Source: Solirubrobacteraceae bacterium
Lineage (GTDB): Bacteria > Actinomycetota > Thermoleophilia > Solirubrobacterales > Solirubrobacteraceae
Length of the DNA: 9,388 nucleotides
Direction: 5' to 3'
Assembly (NCBI GenBank): GCA_019683665.1
Contig: JADGIB010000132.1
Location: forward strand, 1-9,388
Shown here in pieces: positions 5,951 through 9,388 of this stretch. Position numbers and translations under genes: made by a program. Numbering within the stretch: position 1 is the stretch's first letter; every line of letters begins with the position of its first letter. The notes beneath the pieces are model-generated. The model was not told the origin of the DNA. It saw only the letters and a list, made by a program, of their open reading frames with translations, and did no database searches.

Positions 5951-5969
5951 GTGCTCGCATAGCGAGCAC
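5951..5969 (+). repeat. Perfect inverted repeat in the importer leader
   Basis: GTGCTCGC-ATA-GCGAGCAC is a perfect 8-bp inverted repeat with a 3-nt spacer, starting about 12 nt after the proposed -10 box. It could be an operator overlapping the start of transcription or a stabilising hairpin at the 5' end of the mRNA. Its sequence differs from the TCGCAC/GTGCGA palindrome upstream, so a second regulator or an RNA role is possible. It is too short and too far from the start codon (35 nt before the ribosome binding site) to look like a riboswitch. Confidence 0.5.
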
Positions 5970-6004
5970 GCTGACTGGTGACCGTTTTCGGCGTCCCACG
6001 TTCG

Positions 6005-6010
6005 AGGAGG
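6005..6010 (+). promoter_or_regulatory. Ribosome binding site of the solute-binding protein gene
   Basis: A perfect AGGAGG lies 9 nt before ATG 6020 and decides this start over the in-frame ATG at 5978. It contrasts with the genes at 77, 905-1486, 1559 and 2667, which have no usable site. Confidence 0.8.
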
Positions 6011-6019
6011 GGACCGTTC

Positions 6020-6986
6020 ATGGACCACGACGAGACCGCTTGCGACCGGACCCAGCAGGGTCCCGACCAGGGCCAGAAGGGCCGCAGCCGGCGTCAGATG
6101 CTGATGGCCGGCGCCGGCACCGTGCTGGCCGGCACGCTGGTGGGCTGCGGGCTGACCAGCAACGACGACGAGGCCGGCGCCCAGACGACCTCCGGCGGCG
6201 AGAGCGTGCCCGCGTCGGAGTCGATCCTGGAGCGCATCAAGCGCGACAAGAAGATCCGCTTCGGCGTCGACCTCGCGTTCGAGCCGCTTCAGTACCGCGA
6301 CCCGAAGACGAAGGAGCCGACCGGCTACGCGGTCGAGGTCTCCAAGCTCCTCGCCGAGGCGCTCGGGGCCAAGCCGGAGTGGGTCGAGGTCCCCTTCCAG
6401 GAGCTGTTCGCCGCCCAGGCCGCCGGCCGCTTCGACATCGCCGGGATCGCCGCGGTCAACACGCCCGAGCGGGCCCAGCAGGTGGCCTTCGCGTACGCGC
6501 CGACGTTCCTCGAGGGCACCTACCTGTTCCAGCGCAAGGGCCTGAACCTGACCGACAAGTCCCAGCTCAACGACAGCGGGATCACGATCGCCGTGCTCGC
6601 CGGCTCGGCGCAGGCCAACACGGCCAAGCTCCTGTTCCCGAAGGCCAAGCTCAAGGAGCTCGCCGACGACGTCTCGGCCATGGCCGACGCGGAGACCGGC
6701 CGCTCCGACGCGCTGTTCATCGGCGACTACGCGGTCGCCGACGCGAAGGCCAAGGGCCTGGCGCTCATCGAGCCCGAGCCCGTCGCCACCGCCTGGAACA
6801 CCTACTTCATGCCGCTCGGCGACACGCCGCTGCACCAGTTCGTCACGGTGTTCCATGCAGAACAAGGCGTCGGACCTCACGCTCGCCAACCTCTGGCAGC
6901 AGTTCGTGGCGTCGAAGATCGACCGCGAGGGCGTCCGCTCGGCGCCGGTCCGCGACCCGTATCTCGTCGCCGCCTACGCGGGCTAG
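6020..6986 (+). pseudogene. Amino-acid ABC transporter solute-binding lipoprotein, frameshifted
   Basis: A family-3 (polar amino acid) periplasmic-type binding protein, broken by one base. The N-terminus has a Tat-like motif SRRQMLM (23-29), a hydrophobic stretch and the lipobox LVGC with C43, so it should be a membrane-anchored lipoprotein. Domain marks include FGVDLAFEPLQYRD (81-94), GYAVEVSKLLAEALG, NTPERAQQV with ligand-carboxylate R151, and AVLAGSAQANTAKLLFP (191-207). The frame is right up to residue 278 (FVTVF, ending at 6853). Skipping C6854 restores a normal C-terminus: MQNKASDLTLANLWQQFVAS onward, ending YLVAAYAG and TAG at 6984-6986, for 321 residues in total. Without the skip the frame reads arginine-rich nonsense yet stays open into the permease at 7817. 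A sequencing or assembly error, a real mutation or recoding are all possible; the otherwise intact domain favours an error or very recent loss. Confidence 0.85.
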
Positions 6987-7001
6987 CGCGCGGGAGCGAT
7001 C

Positions 7002-7814
7002 GTGCCCGCTGGCCACGACCAGGACACGGCGGCGGGCGGGCCGCTGCTCGAGCTGCGCGGCGTCACCAAGCGCTTCGGCGACACGACCGTGCTGCACCCG
7101 ACCGACCTCCAGGTCCGCAGGGGCGAGGTCGTGTGCGTCATCGGCCCCAGCGGCTCGGGCAAGAGCACGCTGCTGCGCTGCGTGAACTTCATCGCCCCGC
7201 CCTCGGACGGGGTCATCGTCTTCGACGGCGAGGAGTACCGCCCGCCGACGCCCCACCGCCTCCTGCCGATCCTCGGCGCGCGCGAGGAGCGCCGCCTCAC
7301 CGCGCTGCGGTCCGAGATCGGCATGGTGTTCCAGCAGTTCAACGTCTTCCCGCACCTCACGGCCCGCCAGAACGTCGCGCTCGGGCTGCGCAAGACGCGC
7401 GGCCTCTCGCGCGCCCAGGCCGACGAGCGCGCGCAGGCCGAGCTGGAGAAGGTCGGGATGGGCGCGAAGGCGGACGCCTACCCCGAGCGGCTCTCGGGCG
7501 GCCAGAAGCAGCGCGTGGCGATCGCCCGCGCGCTCGCGCTCGACCCGAAGCTCATGCTGTTCGACGAGGCGACCTCGGCGCTCGACCCCGAGCTCGTCGC
7601 CGGCATCCTCGCGATCATGCGCCAGCTGGCGCAGGACGGGATGACGATGCTCGTCGTCACCCACGAGATGCGCTTCGCGATGGAGGTCGCCGACCGCGTG
7701 ATCTTCATGGACCACGGGCGCATCGTCGAGCAGGGCCCGCCCGCGCACTTCCGCGAGCCCGAGAGCGAGCGCACGCGCGCGTTCCTGTCGTCGATCCTCC
7801 AGGAGGCCGTCTGA
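7002..7814 (+). CDS. Amino-acid ABC transporter ATP-binding protein (HisP/GlnQ type)
   Basis: A 270-residue cytoplasmic ATPase that drives import by the two permeases encoded next. Walker A GPSGSGKS at 48-55, Q-loop Q111 (MVFQQFN), signature LSGGQ at 164-168, Walker B LMLFDEA at 184-190 with E189, D-loop SALDPE, and H-loop H221. IGMVFQQFNVFPHLT and VVTHEMRFAMEVADRVIFMDHGRIVE are hallmarks of the polar-amino-acid uptake (PAAT) group. An insert of about 20 residues before the Q-loop (roughly 78-100) resembles HisP/OccP, which have a similar insert for histidine/opine systems. GTG 7002 is preceded by GGGAG at 6992-6996, 5 nt away. It starts 15 bp after the repaired end of the binding-protein gene, in the same operon. 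Confidence 0.94.
   Translation: MPAGHDQDTAAGGPLLELRGVTKRFGDTTVLHPTDLQVRRGEVVCVIGPSGSGKSTLLRCVNFIAPPSDGVIVFDGEEYRPPTPHRLLPILGAREERRLTALRSEIGMVFQQFNVFPHLTARQNVALGLRKTRGLSRAQADERAQAELEKVGMGAKADAYPERLSGGQKQRVAIARALALDPKLMLFDEATSALDPELVAGILAIMRQLAQDGMTMLVVTHEMRFAMEVADRVIFMDHGRIVEQGPPAHFREPESERTRAFLSSILQEAV
7801..7806 (+). promoter_or_regulatory. Ribosome binding site for the first importer permease
   Basis: AGGAGG within the last codons of the ATPase gene, 10 nt before ATG 7817. It supports this internal start for the permease rather than the long open frame that runs in from the binding-protein gene. Confidence 0.75.
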
Positions 7815-7816
7815 CG

Positions 7817-8491
7817 ATGGTCCCGGTGGCCGCGTTCGACACGTCGGTCATCACCGACAACCTCGACCCGCTCCTCGACGGGCTCCTGCTCACGGTCGAG
7901 GTCGCGGCGGCGGGCTTCGGGATCGCCGTCGTCCTCGGGCTCCCGCTCGCCCTGGCCGGCGCGTCGGTGTCGCCGCTGCTGCGCGCGCCGGCGACCGCCT
8001 GGATCGCGCTCGCGCGCGGGATCCCGCTGCTCGTCGTCATCTTCTGGCTCTACTACGCGGCCGCGCAGCAGGGCCTGTTCAGCCTCGGCGACTTCTCGGC
8101 CGGCGCGCTCGCGCTCGGCCTGACCGGCTCGGGCTACATGGCCGAGATCTACCGCTCGGCCCTGAACGCGGTCCCGGCCGGGCAGCGCGAGGCGGCCGCC
8201 GCGATCGGCCTCTCCCGCAGCCAGGCGTTCCGGCTCGTGCTCGTGCCGCAGGCGGCGCGGACCGCGCTGCCTCCGGCGATGAACCTGTTCGTGATGCTCC
8301 TGAAGGGGGCGACGCTGGTCTCCGTCATCGGCATGGCCGACATGTTCTACGTGGCCAAGCTCGTCGCGGTGAACGAGTTCAAGCCGTTCGAGCTCTACAC
8401 CGCCGCGGCGGTCCTCATCATCGGGGTGACGCTCGTCGCCGCGCTCGCCGCGGGCGTCGCCGAGCGCTGGCTCTCGCGGGGGCAGCGATGA
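7817..8491 (+). CDS. Amino-acid ABC transporter permease 1 (HisM/GlnP type)
   Basis: A 224-residue inner-membrane protein forming half of the import channel. About five hydrophobic segments are visible (near 21-49, 60-82, 91-113, 150-174 and 195-215). The cytoplasmic EAA loop that docks on the ATPase is clear: GQREAAAAIGLSRSQAFRLV at 122-141, followed by LVPQA. Y107-MAEIYRSALNAVP-120 is the usual PAAT segment. The start follows the ATPase stop by 2 nt and has a strong ribosome binding site. Its ATG lies in the same frame as the binding-protein N-terminus 1.8 kb upstream, and that frame has no stop in between, so automatic calling could fuse the two wrongly. It overlaps the next permease by 4 nt. 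Confidence 0.93.
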   Translation: MVPVAAFDTSVITDNLDPLLDGLLLTVEVAAAGFGIAVVLGLPLALAGASVSPLLRAPATAWIALARGIPLLVVIFWLYYAAAQQGLFSLGDFSAGALALGLTGSGYMAEIYRSALNAVPAGQREAAAAIGLSRSQAFRLVLVPQAARTALPPAMNLFVMLLKGATLVSVIGMADMFYVAKLVAVNEFKPFELYTAAAVLIIGVTLVAALAAGVAERWLSRGQR

Positions 8492-9219
8492 TCGCCGGCG
8501 TCGACTTCACCCCCGTGTGGGAGCAGCGCGGGGCGCTGCTGTCGGGCATCGGCACGATGGCCCTCATCTCGGTCGTCTCCTTCGCGCTGTCGATCGTGGG
8601 CGGCCTGATCCTGGCCGGGATGCGCCGGTCGCGCTCGGTGCCGATCCGCGTGGCGGGCTTCGTGCTCATCCAGGTCATGCGCGGGATCGCGCTCTACGTC
8701 CTGCTGCTGTGGCTCTTCTTCGGCCTGGCCGCCGCCGGCGGGTTCCAGTTCAACCCGGTCCCGGCCGGCATCCTCGCGCTGTCGCTGCTCAACAGCGCCT
8801 ACATGGCCGAGGTCTTCCGGGCCGGCTACGACGCCGTGCCCCCGGGGCAGAAGGAGGCCGCGCTCGCGCTCGGCCTGTCGCGGTGGACGTGGTTCCGCAC
8901 GGTCCACCTGCCCCAGGTCGTCCAGGTCAGCCTGCCCGCGATGGGCAACGTCTTCGTCGACATCGTCAAGGACACCTCGGTCCTGTCGGTCGTCGGCGTG
9001 ACCGAGCTGATGCGCGAGAGCCAGCGCTGGGCGCAGTTCTACGACCTGCCGTTCGAGTTCTACACCGCGGCCGCGGCGATCTACCTGGCGATCGTGCTCG
9101 TCGTCACCGTCGCGTGGCGGCGGCTGGAGCGCTACTCGCGCCGCCATCTCGTCCACGCCGAGGCGACGCCGCCGCGCCGGCGCCTGCTGTTCGGGTTCGC
9201 GCTGCCGGGGACGCGATGA
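8488..9219 (+). CDS. Amino-acid ABC transporter permease 2 (HisM/GlnP type)
   Basis: A 243-residue second channel subunit. Hydrophobic segments lie near 22-44, 54-80, 91-110, 146-170 and 191-210. The EAA loop reads PGQKEAALALGLSRWTWFRT (119-138) followed by VHLPQ, with the PAAT segment SAYMAEVFRAGYDAVP before it and VKDTSVLSVVGVTEL (160-174) after it. The C-terminal tail of about 30 residues (from RRLERYSRRH on) is basic and arginine-rich, somewhat longer than usual. The start ATG overlaps the previous stop (ATGA) and the gene ends in another ATGA overlap with the regulator gene, so permease 1, permease 2 and regulator are translationally coupled. Two different permeases imply a heterodimeric channel, as in HisQM. 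Confidence 0.93.
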   Translation: MIAGVDFTPVWEQRGALLSGIGTMALISVVSFALSIVGGLILAGMRRSRSVPIRVAGFVLIQVMRGIALYVLLLWLFFGLAAAGGFQFNPVPAGILALSLLNSAYMAEVFRAGYDAVPPGQKEAALALGLSRWTWFRTVHLPQVVQVSLPAMGNVFVDIVKDTSVLSVVGVTELMRESQRWAQFYDLPFEFYTAAAAIYLAIVLVVTVAWRRLERYSRRHLVHAEATPPRRRLLFGFALPGTR

Positions 9220-9388
9220 GCGACGTGACCGTGGGGGTGAGGGCGGACGCCGACGGGCGCCCGCGCGAGTTCATCCGCTCGGTCGGGCGGGCGCTGGAGC
9301 TGATCGAGGCGTTCGCGCGGGTCGGCCCCGCGGCGACGGTCCGCGACCTGGCGGTCGCGACCGGCATGACGCCAGGGCAGTATACAAA
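9216..9388 (+). CDS. IclR-family transcriptional regulator, N-terminal part (runs off window)
   Basis: Only 57 codons are present. After a short polar lead (MSDVTVGVRADADGRPRE), residues 19-51 match the start of the IclR winged-helix DNA-binding domain: FIRSVGRALELIEAFARVGP, then ATVRDLAVATGMT, corresponding to the family pattern 'SxxRALxLLEAF...AxATGM(T/S)'. IclR proteins are usually about 250-280 residues and bind short palindromes as effector-responsive repressors or activators. The ATG overlaps the permease-2 stop (ATGA), so it is made with the importer and is a natural candidate for its control. The last residues (TPGQYT) do not fit the family, where an Arg-rich recognition helix is expected, and coincide with an AT-rich end of the window. 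Confidence 0.75.
   Translation, partial: MSDVTVGVRADADGRPREFIRSVGRALELIEAFARVGPAATVRDLAVATGMTPGQYT

Noticed and set aside
5951..6004. Riboswitch or T-box in the importer leader
   Set aside because: The leader is about 75 nt with a single short stem, and no conserved riboswitch core was recognised.
5938..6019. Possible leader peptide starting at ATG 5938 or 5941 in the importer leader
   Set aside because: The frame has no early stop and runs on as a long shadow over the binding-protein gene; no ribosome binding site precedes it.
1..9388. CRISPR arrays, tRNA/rRNA genes, insertion-sequence ends, phage or defence genes
   Set aside because: No regularly spaced repeats, tRNA cloverleaf, transposase or inverted-terminal pairs were seen on either strand.

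Overview
The window is very GC-rich, with G or C at nearly every third codon position, and is densely coding. Long meaningless open frames run on almost every strand. The gene families (an ALPNS/HQPSSGFEGQ-type ClpP, a YadG/YadH-like exporter, an RhtA-like carrier, an IclR-type regulator) and the apparently leaderless starts fit a high-GC actinomycete, possibly of the Thermoleophilia/Solirubrobacterales kind. That placement is inference from style, not from a marker gene. No RNA gene, CRISPR array, insertion sequence or phage gene was seen.

Layout. (1) 77-865 (+): fumarylacetoacetate hydrolase family enzyme, converging on (2) 905-1486 (-): a complete ClpP peptidase, with a strong shared inverted repeat between them. 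(3) 1559-2617 (+): an exported protein of unknown function, divergent from clpP across 72 bp. (4) 2667-5013 (+): a three-gene unit with an ABC ATPase and ABC-2 permease (YadG/YadH type, overlapping by one base) and an RhtA-type EamA exporter 17 bp later. (5) 5055-5819 (+): an SDR oxidoreductase followed by a strong terminator hairpin. (6) 5820-6019: a 200-bp control region. (7) 6020-9219 (+): a polar-amino-acid ABC importer (Tat/lipobox solute-binding protein, HisP/GlnQ-type ATPase, two HisM/GlnP-type permeases). (8) 9216 to the right edge: the start of an IclR-family regulator, overlapping the last permease.

The main points of interest are these. The solute-binding protein carries a one-base frameshift near 6854; its true C-terminus continues in the next frame, while the unshifted frame stays open by accident into the first permease. 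A bipartite palindromic element, CGTACG-N4-TCGCAC-N2-TCGTGCG, occurs with identical spacing in front of the SDR gene (5019-5044) and in front of the importer operon (5877-5902). It suggests that both are under one regulator, for which the IclR-type gene at the end of the importer operon is the local candidate. Three, perhaps four, of the upstream genes have a TANNNT box 8-10 nt before their start codon, which suggests leaderless transcripts. The last 15 or so bases of the window are unexpectedly AT-rich and depart from the IclR family pattern, so the right edge may be an assembly end.
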